Below are positions 8,728 to 17,134 of a DNA stretch of 64,000 bases, piece after piece. The stretch is from Sphingomonas naasensis (GTDB taxonomy: Bacteria > Pseudomonadota > Alphaproteobacteria > Sphingomonadales > Sphingomonadaceae): assembly GCF_004792695.1 (NCBI RefSeq), contig NZ_SRXU01000006.1:276856-340855 (forward strand). Reading direction: 5' to 3'. The position numbers and the translations under genes are program-made. The notes under the pieces are model-generated. The model did no database searches. It was not told the origin of the DNA and was given only the letters and a program-made list of their open reading frames with translations. Each line of letters starts with the position of its first letter. Position 1 is the first letter of the stretch.

Positions 8728-8745
8728 CGATAATCGGATCGATTA
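8728..8745 (-). promoter_or_regulatory. candidate secretion-regulon box for calpain-like gene
   Basis: Minus-strand reading TAATCGATCCGATTATCG, 52 bases before the protease ATG. It is the opposite-strand view of the dyad serving the lipase gene and fits TARTCG-N3-CGATTA seen at 28406, 29571 and, less well, 31090. Confidence 0.5.
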
Positions 8746-8748
8746 TGG
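8731..8748 (+). promoter_or_regulatory. candidate secretion-regulon box for lipase gene
   Basis: TAATCGGATCGATTATGG, 55 bases before the lipase ATG. TAATCG-GAT-CGATTA is a perfect 6-3-6 dyad, and the trailing TGG is shared with the boxes at 28406 and 29571. Confidence 0.55.
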
Positions 8749-8803
8749 CGTGCGCGTGCCGCGCGGCGCATCTGCACTGTCTCCGATCGAAGGACAGCGC
8801 GCG

Positions 8804-9901
8804 ATGCAGGTCAACCGAGCAGCCCCCGCTTCCCCGGCGTCGACTCCCCCGTCGACGGCGTCTTCGGCGTCCAGCAAAGGCGCCGAGGCTTATCGATCGG
8901 ATTGGCAGTCTCCCGGCGTCACGCCGGCGCTGCATGCGACGCCATCGGTCTCATCTCCCCCCAGAGCCGATGGCGTCGACTCCCTTCAGCAGCGCGTCGC
9001 CAACGATCAGGATGCGATCGTGCCGTTCGCCCCCGGCACGCGCGACGCACAGTCCGCGCCGCTCGCCACGCCGTCGGCGATCGTCGCTTCGGGCGCGCCA
9101 TCGGAAGCGCGGCTCGCGGCGAACGACGCGCCCGATCTCCAGCAGGTCCACACCAACGCGCTGCTCGCCAAGGACGTCTATAACGACGTGCCGAGTCCGC
9201 CTTCGGGCTATCGCGCCGCGAACGACGCCGATCTCGCGCGGCTAGGGCTCACCCCGGAGATGCTCGAGCAACCCGGCGAGAGCAGCTTCCGTGCGCGCGT
9301 CTATGTTAGCGGCGAGGCCGGGCAGGAGCGCTACACCGTCGTGTTCCGCGGCAGCCAGTCGGGCGACGACTGGAAGAGCAACGCGCAGCAGGGGCTCGGC
9401 CTCAACTCGACGCATTATGCCAATGCGCTCGAGATCGGGAAGAAGCTGGCGCGCACCGACGCCGACGTCACCTTGGTCGGCCATTCGCTGGGCGGCGGGC
9501 TCGCTGCCGAGGCGGCGATCGCCTCGGGCCGTCCGGCCGACACCTTCAACGCCGCCGGGCTCCACCAGAACACGATCGAAAAGGCGCAGGCCGTCGCGCA
9601 GGCCAATGGCCGCGGCTTCTCGTCGATCAACAATTATCGCGTCCAGGGCGAGATCCTGACCACGCTGCAGGAAGGCGGCGACCGCGCGGTCGGCGCGGGG
9701 CTGGGCGGGCTGATCACCGGTGGGCTGGGCGGCGCGATCGTCGGCGGTGCCGTCACCGACCTGCCCGAAGCCTATGGCGCGCAGCACGACTTGCCCAATG
9801 TCCGCCCCGAAGGCGCGCATTGGTGGGATTCGATCAATCCGGTCGACCGCCACAGCATGGACTGGGTGCTCGCCGGAACCGCGGCACAGGCCGGCCGCTG
9901 A
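8804..9901 (+). CDS. alpha/beta-hydrolase lipase, candidate type III effector
   Basis: 365 residues from MQVNRAAPASPASTPP. The first 100 residues are low-complexity Ser/Pro/Ala, as in many type III substrates. The C-terminal lipase domain has VVFRGSQSGDDW (oxyanion region) and the nucleophile elbow GHSLGG at 226-231 with Ser228, plus a Gly-rich segment GAGLGGLITGGLGGAIVGGAV that may insert in membranes. It resembles DUF2974/class-3-like lipases. AAGGA upstream supports this ATG over an earlier in-frame one. A dyad box lies 55 bases upstream, and the ankyrin lipoprotein gene follows 32 bases downstream. Confidence 0.75.
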   Translation: MQVNRAAPASPASTPPSTASSASSKGAEAYRSDWQSPGVTPALHATPSVSSPPRADGVDSLQQRVANDQDAIVPFAPGTRDAQSAPLATPSAIVASGAPSEARLAANDAPDLQQVHTNALLAKDVYNDVPSPPSGYRAANDADLARLGLTPEMLEQPGESSFRARVYVSGEAGQERYTVVFRGSQSGDDWKSNAQQGLGLNSTHYANALEIGKKLARTDADVTLVGHSLGGGLAAEAAIASGRPADTFNAAGLHQNTIEKAQAVAQANGRGFSSINNYRVQGEILTTLQEGGDRAVGAGLGGLITGGLGGAIVGGAVTDLPEAYGAQHDLPNVRPEGAHWWDSINPVDRHSMDWVLAGTAAQAGR

Positions 9902-9933
9902 ATCGTTGACGCGTCCCCTATGATCGGCACAGG

Positions 9934-10815
9934 GTGCGGCGTGTGCGCAGCTTCCTCCTCTTCACCCCCGCGCTGGCGCTCATGACGATGGGCTGCGAGA
10001 GCGATGCGCGCGCCGATTGCTTCGCGCCGGGCACCGAGCTGCCCAAGCGCCGCGACACGCTCACCGATCAGCGGCTCGGCGCCGCCGCGCGCGATTTCGC
10101 CGAGGCGCTCTACGACGGAAATCTTGCCCGCGCCGGCGAATTGCTCCGCGCCGATCCCGGGCTCGCGCGCCGGCGGGTCGGGGCGCAATATGATATGCTC
10201 TCGGTCGCGCTCGCCACCTGCCGCGCCGAAGCGGTCGATCTCGTCATCCACGGCGGCGCAACGCTCGACGGCGTCGACGACAAGGGCCTGCCGCTGCGCC
10301 TCGCGCTACGCGCCGGCGATCCCGGCTTCGCGCATCGCCTGCTCAGCGCCGGCGCGAGCCCCAATCCCAGGGGCAATCCGATCGGCCCGCTGCGCACCGC
10401 GATCGCGCTCAATTCGCTCGGCGCGGTGCGGATGCTGCTCGATTTTCGTGCCGATCCGAACGTGATGGAGGCGACCGGCAACCGCCCGCTCCACACCGCG
10501 CTCGACATGGAGCATTTCCGCATCGCCGAATTGCTGCTCGATCGCGGCGCGGATCCGTGGGCGATCGACAGCGGCGGCGCCAATCTCGGCACCGCGGCGA
10601 CGACGCCGATGCTCACCGATTCGGCGGAAGAAGCGCAGGCGCAGCACCGGCTGGCGGCGCGGCTGGCGAAGCTCGGCTGGCCCGATCCGGCGCCGTCTTC
10701 GCGTGACGTGCGCGCCGCGGCCGCCGCAGGGAATTGGCCGCCGGCGGGCGCCGCGGGCGCAAAGCCGGTACAGCCGGAAGTGCTTGCGCTGATCAAGGCC
10801 AACGCGGCGCACTGA
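9934..10815 (+). CDS. ankyrin-repeat lipoprotein next to the lipase gene
   Basis: 293 residues with a GTG start. The leader RSFLLFTPALALMTMGC ends in a lipobox Cys21, so a lipidated envelope protein is expected. About five ankyrin repeats follow (DGNLARAGELLRADPGLA, AVDLVIHGGATLDGVDDKGL, GFAHRLLSAGASPNPRGN, AVRMLLDFRADPNVMEATGNRPLHTAL, IAELLLDRGADPWAID). Ankyrin proteins beside phospholipase toxins can act as cognate inhibitors in other secretion systems. That role is possible here, given the 32-base spacing, but is unproven. Confidence 0.8.
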   Translation: MRRVRSFLLFTPALALMTMGCESDARADCFAPGTELPKRRDTLTDQRLGAAARDFAEALYDGNLARAGELLRADPGLARRRVGAQYDMLSVALATCRAEAVDLVIHGGATLDGVDDKGLPLRLALRAGDPGFAHRLLSAGASPNPRGNPIGPLRTAIALNSLGAVRMLLDFRADPNVMEATGNRPLHTALDMEHFRIAELLLDRGADPWAIDSGGANLGTAATTPMLTDSAEEAQAQHRLAARLAKLGWPDPAPSSRDVRAAAAAGNWPPAGAAGAKPVQPEVLALIKANAAH

Positions 10816-10825
10816 CCTCCCTCTT

Positions 10826-10935
10826 CGTCACCCCCGCGAAAGCGGGGACCCATCTCCCGAACGAGTCGCGCGCCCGACAGCTGTCGTAGTTCTTGCATAT
10901 GCAGGAGATGGGCCCCCGCTTTCGCGGGGGTGACG
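10826..10935. repeat. large intergenic inverted repeat (bidirectional terminator-like)
   Basis: CGTCACCCCCGCGAAAGCGG at 10826 is mirrored by CCGCTTTCGCGGGGGTGACG ending at 10935, with arms of about 31 bases including GGGACCCATCTC / GAGATGGGCCC. The centre contains the palindrome TGCATATGCA. Each arm also folds alone (CCCCGCGAAAGCGGGG). It lies between the convergent ankyrin and sctP genes and probably ends both transcripts. Confidence 0.75.
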
Positions 10936-10951
10936 GTCTCATTTCGCGAGG

Positions 10952-11599
10952 TCAGGCCGTCTCCATCGACAAGCTTCCCAGCGCCACGCCCGCATCGCGC
11001 AGCTGCGCCTCGAGCTGGCGCAGCGTGGCGTCATAGGGCGGCGCGCCGTCTCCCACGAGCAGCGCGACGTCGAGCGTTCCCGCGGCATTGCGCACCAGAC
11101 GCGCGCCGGTGGCGGGCCAGGCGCGGTCGCCGAAGGTCACGGTGACTTCCTTCGCACCCTTGCCATTCTCGCGCGTCCAGAGATCGGCGAGCAGCTGGGC
11201 GAACGCGCTAGGATCGACATGCGCCGCGGGCATCGCCGGCATCCCCATGGGTTGCGCCTGCGCCTGGCCGGTGAAGCCGAACAGTCCGTCCTGCCGCTCG
11301 CGCGCCTCGCGCTCCTGCTTCAGGCTCGCCTCGCGATAGTCGCCGAGCGCCGCGCGTTCCTGCACCGGCACCTCGCCGCGCCGCTCGGGCTGGGCGAGCC
11401 CCTTGCCGAGCTTGGGCTGCGCGAGACCGCCGGCTGGTTCCTTGCCCGGCTGCTCCTTGCCAAGCAGCTTCACGCGCGCGGCGCCGAACGCGTCCTTCAT
11501 CGCGCGGACGTCGTCGGGCTGGGGCTGGGCGCGCCCGTCGATCGGGCCCTGCCGCAGCTGGCGGACGGGCTGCGCCTCGGATGAGCGGACGCTGGTCAT
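10952..11599 (-). CDS. sctP: type III secretion protein SctP-like (HpaP/FliK-type)
   Basis: 215 residues from MTSVRSSEAQPVRQLRQ. The N-terminal two thirds are polar and probably disordered, with Lys/Gln/Pro-rich runs. The C-terminal domain (HVDPSAFAQLLADLWTRENGKGAKEVTVTFGDRAWPATGARLVR...LDVALLVGD) resembles the HpaP/FliK substrate-switch fold. SctP proteins set needle length and switch export specificity. Last gene of the minus operon; its ATG overlaps the sctO stop by 4 bases. Identification rests partly on position. Confidence 0.6.
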   Translation of the reverse strand: MTSVRSSEAQPVRQLRQGPIDGRAQPQPDDVRAMKDAFGAARVKLLGKEQPGKEPAGGLAQPKLGKGLAQPERRGEVPVQERAALGDYREASLKQEREARERQDGLFGFTGQAQAQPMGMPAMPAAHVDPSAFAQLLADLWTRENGKGAKEVTVTFGDRAWPATGARLVRNAAGTLDVALLVGDGAPPYDATLRQLEAQLRDAGVALGSLSMETA

Positions 11600-12051
11600 G
11601 ATCGCTTCCTTGCCTCGAGTGTGTCGAGCGCGGCACGCTCCTCGTGCCGCCGCTCCCAGTGCCGCGCCGCCTGCCCGGCATGCTCGGCGAGCCGATCGTG
11701 CCGGGCGCGCGCGACGATCATTGCCTTGCGCCGTTCGGCCTCGGCGTCGCCGCACAGCCGCTCGGCCTCGCGTGCGTCGTTGAGCGCGCTGCGCGCCACC
11801 GAGCGCCGGAAATGGCTCGAATCGACCACAGCGAGCAGCCGCTCGGCTTCGGCCGGATCGGTCGCGAGATCGGCGCGCGCCGCCGCCATCGCGGCGTCGG
11901 CGGCCATGGCGCCGGCATCGGCGGCCGCAGTCTCGCGCTCGGCTGCCAGCGTCGCGGCGCGGGCTTCGGCCAACGCGACCGCCGCGCTCTGCATCCGGAC
12001 CGCACGCAGCCGCACCAGCGCCCTCGCCTGGCGTTGCTGCTCGCGCGCCAT
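11596..12051 (-). CDS. sctO: type III secretion stalk protein SctO (YscO/FliJ-like)
   Basis: 151 residues, almost entirely heptad-forming Ala/Arg/Glu helices (ALAEARAATLAAERETAAADAG..., RRSVARSALNDAREAERLCGDAEAERRK). This matches the two-helix coiled coil of SctO/FliJ, which sits in the SctN hexamer and contacts SctV. Located directly after sctN with a one-base stop/start overlap and before sctP, the usual order. Sequence similarity in this family is weak, so position carries much of the assignment. Confidence 0.7.
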   Translation of the reverse strand: MAREQQRQARALVRLRAVRMQSAAVALAEARAATLAAERETAAADAGAMAADAAMAAARADLATDPAEAERLLAVVDSSHFRRSVARSALNDAREAERLCGDAEAERRKAMIVARARHDRLAEHAGQAARHWERRHEERAALDTLEARKRS

Positions 12052-13376
12052 CAGCCCGCCACTCCGCGCAGCAGCATCAGCGAGGTGTGGAAATCCTCGG
12101 CGCGATTGGCGTCCTGCCGCAACAGGCTGTCGATCTCGGGCTTCGCCGCGATCGCGCGATCGGCGAGCGGATCGGCGCCGGCGCGATATTCGCCGACCTG
12201 GACGAGGAACTCGATCTCGGCATGTTTGGCGAGCAGCGCGCGCACCCGCGTCGCCGCGTCGCGATGCGCCGGATCGGCGAGCCGCGGGAACAACCGGCTC
12301 AGGCTGCCGAGCACATCGATCGCCGGATAATGGCCCGCCGCGCCGAGCTTGCGCGAGAGCACGACATGCCCGTCGAGGATCGAGCGAACTTCCTCGCCGA
12401 TCGGATCGTCGCCTTCCTCGTCCTCGATCAGCACGGTGTAGATGCCGGTGATCGATCCGACCGCATCGTTGCCGGCGCGCTCGAACAGCCGCGGCAGTTC
12501 GGCGAAGACCGAAGGGGGGAAGCCGCGCCGCACCGGCGGCTCGCCGGCCGCCAGCCCGATCTCGCGCAGCGCGCGGGCGAAGCGCGTCACCGAATCCATC
12601 AGCAGCAGCACGTTGCGGCCCTCGCTGCGGAACCCCTCGGCGATCGCGGTGGCATGATGCGCCGCGCGCACCCGCTCCATCGCGGCGCGGTCCGAAGTAG
12701 CGCAGACGATCACCGAGCGCGCCAGCCCCGTCTCGCCCAGCGCGTCCTCGATGAACTCGCGCACTTCGCGGCCACGCTCGCCAATCAGCGCGATGACGAT
12801 GACATCGGCCTCGGCGAAGCGCGCGAGCATGCCGAGCAGAGTCGATTTGCCGCCGCCCGCCATCGCGAACACGCCGAGCCGCTGACCCTGCCCGACGGTG
12901 AGCAGCGTATCGATCGCGCGTACCCCGGTGTGCAGCGGCGTGTTGATCAGCGCACGCTCCATCGGCTGCGGCGCCGGGGCGTGGAGCGGACGGCGGTGGA
13001 GTCCGGCGGGAAGCTCACCCTTGCCGTCGATCGGCCGGCCGCGCCCGTCGAGCACGCGGCCGAGCAGCCCCTCGCCCCAGGGCACCAGTTCCTCGCCGCT
13101 GCGCACGATCACCTCGGCATCGACCGAGAGACCGCGCACATCGGCGAGCGGGGTCAGGATCGTCGCATTGCCCGCGATGCCGACCACCTCGACCGGCACC
13201 ACCCGCCCGGTCGACGGCTCGACCACTTCGCAGGCATCGCCGACGCGCGGCGCGATCCCGGTGACCTTGAGCGTGGTGCCGAGCACTTCGACCAGCCGGC
13301 CGCGCCGCTCGACGGTCGGGCTGCGCTGGAGCCCGGCGAGCAGCTGGTCGACGGTGTTGGCGGGCCCCTCAGTCAT
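12051..13376 (-). CDS. sctN: type III secretion ATPase SctN
   Basis: 441 residues from [15 protein letters not shown]. It is an F1-beta-like hexameric ATPase that unfolds and releases export substrates. Visible motifs: P-loop [28 protein letters not shown], Walker [43 protein letters not shown] split over the usual distance, and [30 protein letters not shown] and GHVVLSR distinguish it from F1 ATPase. It overlaps sctL upstream by 8 bases, so this ATG is preferred over the one 57 bases earlier. Confidence 0.95.
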   Translation of the reverse strand: MTEGPANTVDQLLAGLQRSPTVERRGRLVEVLGTTLKVTGIAPRVGDACEVVEPSTGRVVPVEVVGIAGNATILTPLADVRGLSVDAEVIVRSGEELVPWGEGLLGRVLDGRGRPIDGKGELPAGLHRRPLHAPAPQPMERALINTPLHTGVRAIDTLLTVGQGQRLGVFAMAGGGKSTLLGMLARFAEADVIVIALIGERGREVREFIEDALGETGLARSVIVCATSDRAAMERVRAAHHATAIAEGFRSEGRNVLLLMDSVTRFARALREIGLAAGEPPVRRGFPPSVFAELPRLFERAGNDAVGSITGIYTVLIEDEEGDDPIGEEVRSILDGHVVLSRKLGAAGHYPAIDVLGSLSRLFPRLADPAHRDAATRVRALLAKHAEIEFLVQVGEYRAGADPLADRAIAAKPEIDSLLRQDANRAEDFHTSLMLLRGVAG

Positions 13377-13977
13377 CGAGCGCCTCGCCCCACATCCGCG
13401 CGATCTGCGCGAGCTGGGTGTCGAGCCCGGCATGGGTGCGGCCGAGCGCGGTCTCGATCACGCAATCCTGCCCGGAAAGCGCCGGGTCGGCCTCGACGCT
13501 GAGTCCCGCACGGCCATCGAGCCGCGCGCGCACCGCCGCCACGGCGTCCGGCGCGACGCGCACCACCCCGACGCTGTCGGGCGCGAGCTGCGCCGCGGCG
13601 CGCTCGGCCAGCCCCGCCACCACCGCGCCGTCGTCGAGCACACCGGCGATCCGGCGCACGACCTCGACCGCCAGCCGCGCGACGTCCTTCTGCCGCGCGC
13701 GCTGGAGCTCGCCGTCGCGCAGCGCGATGCGGAACAGCTCGGCGCGCCGCTCGTCCTCGGCCGCGGCGAGCCCTTCCGCGCGCCCGGCGGCGAAACCCTC
13801 GGCGCGTGCTGCCTCGCGCGCGGCGGCGATCGCCGCGTCCGCCCCGCTGCGCAGCGCGCCCGCCTCGGCGAGCAGCGCCATCGCATCCTGCATCCGGCCG
13901 ACATCGGCGGCGGGCACCAGCGGATCATCGGCGAGCGCGGTCGCCAGCCGGTCGGCGTGGAGGACGAGGAAGGTCAT
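13369..13977 (-). CDS. sctL: type III secretion stator SctL
   Basis: 202 residues from [18 protein letters not shown]. SctL/FliH proteins link the ATPase to the SctQ sorting platform. The central Ala-rich coiled coil ([32 protein letters not shown]) and the C-terminal [24 protein letters not shown], the conserved end of the HrpE/YscL family (CxxETxxGxxDxSLxxQLxxL), support the call. Start overlaps sctK stop (ATGA) and end overlaps sctN. Confidence 0.85.
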   Translation of the reverse strand: MTFLVLHADRLATALADDPLVPAADVGRMQDAMALLAEAGALRSGADAAIAAAREAARAEGFAAGRAEGLAAAEDERRAELFRIALRDGELQRARQKDVARLAVEVVRRIAGVLDDGAVVAGLAERAAAQLAPDSVGVVRVAPDAVAAVRARLDGRAGLSVEADPALSGQDCVIETALGRTHAGLDTQLAQIARMWGEALDD

Positions 13978-14495
13978 GCGCGCATCGCCGCATCGACCGC
14001 CGCGCCGACCAAGGCATCGAGCGTCTCGCGCGGGCACGACAAAGCGAGATGATCGGCGCGCCACGGCAGATAACCGCGGAGCGGCATCGGCAATTGCTCG
14101 CGCAGCAGCGAGAAGCCGTAGATCTCGAGCGCGTCGGGCGCGAGCCGGCGCGCCGGGGCCGCGGGCAGGCCCGGGCTGGTCGCGATCGCCCAGTCGAGCA
14201 GATCCTCGCCGGCAACCTCGGCGAGCCCGCCGAGCCACGCCCCGTCGATCGATCCCGCCAGCGCGTCGCCCATCCAGAGCAGCGCGACGCGCAGCGCGAG
14301 CCGGCGCTGCGCCGCGGCGGGAAGCCGCAGCCAAGGCGGCGCGCTCGGCAGATCGGTGAAGCACGCCACCGGATCGTCGCACCCGCCCAGATGCCGCAGC
14401 AGCAGCGCCGCCCGGCGCTCGCCGGGGCCGCCCTCGACCGCGACGAGATCGTTGCCGATCGCCGCCAGCGTCGCGCGTTGCTCGGACGCCCTCAT
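13974..14495 (-). CDS. sctK: type III sorting-platform protein SctK
   Basis: 173 residues from MRASEQRATLAAIGNDL. Similarity to the SctK (YscK/HrpD/OrgA-type) family is recognised by position between sctJ and sctL and by features such as LWMGDALAGSIDGAWLGGLAE and the Trp/Leu-rich C-terminal half (LEIYGFSLLREQLPMPLRGYLPWRADH). SctK is a cytosolic adaptor between the SctD ring and SctQ pods. Overlaps both neighbours by 4 bases, indicating tight coupling. Confidence 0.65.
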   Translation of the reverse strand: MRASEQRATLAAIGNDLVAVEGGPGERRAALLLRHLGGCDDPVACFTDLPSAPPWLRLPAAAQRRLALRVALLWMGDALAGSIDGAWLGGLAEVAGEDLLDWAIATSPGLPAAPARRLAPDALEIYGFSLLREQLPMPLRGYLPWRADHLALSCPRETLDALVGAAVDAAMRA

Positions 14496-15241
14496 GCGCT
14501 GCCCTCCCGCCGCGCCACCGCCGCGCGGCGCTGTTGCCAGCGTCGCAGGCCCGGATAGCCGAGCGCCGCGACGAGCAGCAGCAGCCCGGCGATGCCGAGA
14601 CCGATCAGATTGGCGTTGAGCGCGGTCCCGCCGTCCTTGGGCGCCACCGTCGGCAGCGGCTGGGCGGGGAAGGTCTCGACCGAGACATTCTCGTATTTGA
14701 GGCCCTGCACCGAATTGACGATCAGCGCCTTCACCTTGCCGATCTGGGTGTCGATATTGGTGCCCGGCCGATATTTGATGAACACCGATGCCGAAGCGGG
14801 CTGGCCGGTCTCGGCGAGCGGCTGGGTGTCGGGCAGCACCAGATGGACGCGCGCTTGCACCACCCCGTCGATCTCCGAGATGGTGTGCGACAGTTCCTGA
14901 CTCATGCCATAGACCAGCCGCGCCTTCTCCTCGGTGGGCGAGGAGACCAGCCCCTCGCGCTTGAACACCGTCCCCAGCGAGGCGAATTCCTCGCGGGGAT
15001 AGCCCTGGGAGTGGAGCACTTCGACCGCGCGGCTGAAATCGCCCTTCTCGGTCAGCAGCATCCAGCCTTCTTCGCCTTTCGCCTGCTTGGTGGCGCCGAT
15101 CCCGGCGCTCTGCAGCACCGCGATCATCTCGTTGGCCTGCGCCTCGGTCAGCTTCGAATAGAGCTCGGCCCGCCCGCACGCGGCGAGCAGCAGGCAGAGC
15201 CCGATCAGGGCCGGGCGCAGCTTTCGGGCAAGATCGCCCAT
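14492..15241 (-). CDS. sctJ: type III inner-membrane ring lipoprotein SctJ
   Basis: 249 residues, like the family. Leader MGDLARKLRPALIGLCLLLAAC with lipobox Cys22, then the two ring-building domains (ELYSKLTEAQANEMIAVLQSAGI; DGVVQARVHLVLPDTQPLAETGQPASASVFIKYRPG) and a C-terminal membrane helix (NLIGLGIAGLLLLVAALGY) with a basic tail. SctJ and SctD form the inner ring. A 30-base gap separates it from sctI. Confidence 0.95.
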   Translation of the reverse strand: MGDLARKLRPALIGLCLLLAACGRAELYSKLTEAQANEMIAVLQSAGIGATKQAKGEEGWMLLTEKGDFSRAVEVLHSQGYPREEFASLGTVFKREGLVSSPTEEKARLVYGMSQELSHTISEIDGVVQARVHLVLPDTQPLAETGQPASASVFIKYRPGTNIDTQIGKVKALIVNSVQGLKYENVSVETFPAQPLPTVAPKDGGTALNANLIGLGIAGLLLLVAALGYPGLRRWQQRRAAVARREGSA

Positions 15242-15271
15242 CTCAGTTCTCCACGCCTGCCGCCACAGGCG

Positions 15272-15664
15272 TCACGATTGCTGCCGGAACAGCTGCTGGA
15301 TGCCGTCCGAGGTGCGGTTGGCGATGTTCGAGGTCAGCTGGCAGTGGAACATGAACTCGTGGCACTTCATCGTCAGGTCGACGACTTCGCCCGGGGTCAT
15401 CTCCGATCCGCTCGCCTGCGCGGCCTTCGCATATTCGGACACGCTCTTGGCCTCGCCGTTGACGCGCTCGATCTGCGAGAACATCGCCTGCATCGCCGGG
15501 CCGAGCGCGTCGGCGCCGCCGACTCCCCCCGAACCCATCGCCGAAAGCGAGCCCTGGAAGCTGGTGACGTCGGCGGTCGAGGCTGCCGGCCCCGCCTGAA
15601 CGATGTCCGGCGAGGGCGCGAAGGCGGAACTCGCCATGGCCCCCGCAATGGCTTCGATCGACAT
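15272..15664 (-). CDS. sctI: type III inner rod protein SctI
   Basis: 130 residues. The N-terminal half is Ala/Ser/Gly-rich; the C-terminal amphipathic helices (GEVVDLTMKCHEFMFHCQLTSNIANRTSDGIQQLFRQQS) have the YscI/HrpB pattern, in which the last 40 residues build the rod and anchor the needle. Located directly upstream of sctJ, as in many injectisomes. Likely also a secreted protein. Confidence 0.8.
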   Translation of the reverse strand: MSIEAIAGAMASSAFAPSPDIVQAGPAASTADVTSFQGSLSAMGSGGVGGADALGPAMQAMFSQIERVNGEAKSVSEYAKAAQASGSEMTPGEVVDLTMKCHEFMFHCQLTSNIANRTSDGIQQLFRQQS

Positions 15665-15675
15665 GATCGCCTCCG

Positions 15676-15987
15676 TCAGTTCTTGCGGGCCATGGTCTCG
15701 AGCGCCTTGCCGACGCTGTCGATCGAGCTCGACGAGCTATTGGCCATGAACGACATCCGCATCGATTCGGCGGTGAGCTTGACGATCTGCGAGGGATTGT
15801 CGCTGCCGTTGTTGCCGACTTCGTTCGACATCGCCTCGATCCGGGTCGCCTGCTTGTCGAGCGTCTGGCCCCAGCTGTCGGCGAGCGCCTCGAACCAGGT
15901 GCCGGGCGCCGAGCCCTTGTTCATCTTGTTGCCGGTCAGCGGCGAAAGCGAGATGTTGGTAAGCCCGGTGGTGATCGTGTTCGACAT
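15676..15987 (-). CDS. sctF: putative needle protein SctF
   Basis: 103 residues. It lies between sctD and sctI, the usual place of the needle subunit, and is small, polar and helical. The C-terminal half (WGQTLDKQATRIEAMSNEV...DNPSQIVKLTAESMRMSFM...SSIDSVGKALETMARK) resembles needle/filament helix pairs. It is slightly longer than typical SctF. The segment TWFEALADSWGQTLDKQA recurs in the 208-residue protein at 27606 (SWLMALAEALGKKLDKQA), so the two are probably homologous. An alternative is a filament or translocator subunit. Confidence 0.55.
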   Translation of the reverse strand: MSNTITTGLTNISLSPLTGNKMNKGSAPGTWFEALADSWGQTLDKQATRIEAMSNEVGNNGSDNPSQIVKLTAESMRMSFMANSSSSSIDSVGKALETMARKN

Positions 15988-16015
15988 GACTCTACTCCTT
16001 CACTCACACTAAAAT

Positions 16016-17134
16016 TCAGAACTTCAACTGCGTCTCCCGGCCGTTCTTCTCGAAGAACACCGTGTCGCCGGTGATGGTGATGAGGCGGTGGCCGCTCGGC
16101 ATGATCGCGCCGGCGAAATAGCGCGCGCCGTCGACCGTCTGGATAAAGGCGGGGTCGCCGGTGACGACGGTCGACACCTTGCGCGTCGCGTCGGCCACCG
16201 TGCGCAGCGGCGTGTCGTCACGCGGCGGCAGATCGTCGCGGAAGACCAGCCGGCCCAATTGCTTCACATCGGTGCGGATCGCCTGGGCGAGCTTGAGCCG
16301 CTGATCGCTGTTGAGCCGGGTCACGCGCAGCTCGACGCCGGTGCGCGAGATCGGCTTGCCCATCGCCTGCAGCCCGTGGATGCGCGCGACATCGGCTGCG
16401 GCCTGGGCGAGCTCGGCGCTGGTCTGGACGTTGACCGCGGCGTCGATGCCGTGATCGCGCAGCACCTCCTGCGCCTTGAGGCGCTCGGCGTCGTTCGACA
16501 CCACCCCGCTGACGATCACCGCGCCGGTCGCCGGATCGTTGGCGGTGGTCAGCGGCGCCAGCCCGGCGCCGTCGAGGACATGGTCGGCGCGGGTCGCGGC
16601 GTCGCCGCGCAGCCCGAGCGCGTCCATCGTCGGCACCGCCACCGCCGCGCCGGCGACCAGCGTCGCCACCGCGCCGAGCGCGATCGCGCGCTTGCGGGTG
16701 AACCAGCCGCTGACATGCTCGCCTGCCTTGCCGAGCATCGCGAAGGCCTCGTCCTGCGGCGATGGCGGAGGGAGCGACGGCGCGGGGGAGCTGTCGGCAA
16801 TGTCGCTCGCCTCCGCCCAGCGGCCGCTCGCCGGGTCGCCCCAGGCAAGCGCGACGCCGCCGATCGAGAAAGGCACATAAGCGGGCAGGATGGCGGTCTG
16901 CCCTTCGCCGATATGCGAGCCGAGCAGCAAAGCCTCGCCGGTCAGCACCGTGATCCGCGCACCGGTTTCGCCATCGACCTGCAGGTCGATCGCGACGCCC
17001 TTGGTGGCCGGGTCGCGGATGACGACGTCCTGCCAGAATTGATGCCCGATCGACACGGTTCCGCTCGTCGGCAATGGCTTCTCGGTGCCGGCGAGCCGGC
17101 CGTTGAGCACGCGAAGAACGGACGGCGAAGTCAT
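16016..17134 (-). CDS. sctD: type III inner-membrane ring protein SctD
   Basis: 372 residues. The N-terminal about 105 residues form an FHA-like cytosolic domain (VLRVLNGRLAGTEKPLPTSGTVSIGHQFWQDVVIRD). A membrane helix follows near 150-170 (AIALGAVATLVAGAAVAVP), then periplasmic ring-building modules (GAVIVSGVVSNDAERLKAQEVLRDHG; GKPISRTGVELRVTRLNSDQRLKLA). SctD surrounds SctJ and contacts SctK in the cytosol. Overlaps the sctC stop by 4 bases. Confidence 0.9.
   Translation of the reverse strand: MTSPSVLRVLNGRLAGTEKPLPTSGTVSIGHQFWQDVVIRDPATKGVAIDLQVDGETGARITVLTGEALLLGSHIGEGQTAILPAYVPFSIGGVALAWGDPASGRWAEASDIADSSPAPSLPPPSPQDEAFAMLGKAGEHVSGWFTRKRAIALGAVATLVAGAAVAVPTMDALGLRGDAATRADHVLDGAGLAPLTTANDPATGAVIVSGVVSNDAERLKAQEVLRDHGIDAAVNVQTSAELAQAAADVARIHGLQAMGKPISRTGVELRVTRLNSDQRLKLAQAIRTDVKQLGRLVFRDDLPPRDDTPLRTVADATRKVSTVVTGDPAFIQTVDGARYFAGAIMPSGHRLITITGDTVFFEKNGRETQLKF

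Noticed and set aside
13974..15179. Long 401-codon frame spanning sctJ and sctK as one fused protein
   Set aside because: Its first half is an out-of-frame shadow of sctJ; sctK has its own start at 14495 with an ATGA overlap.
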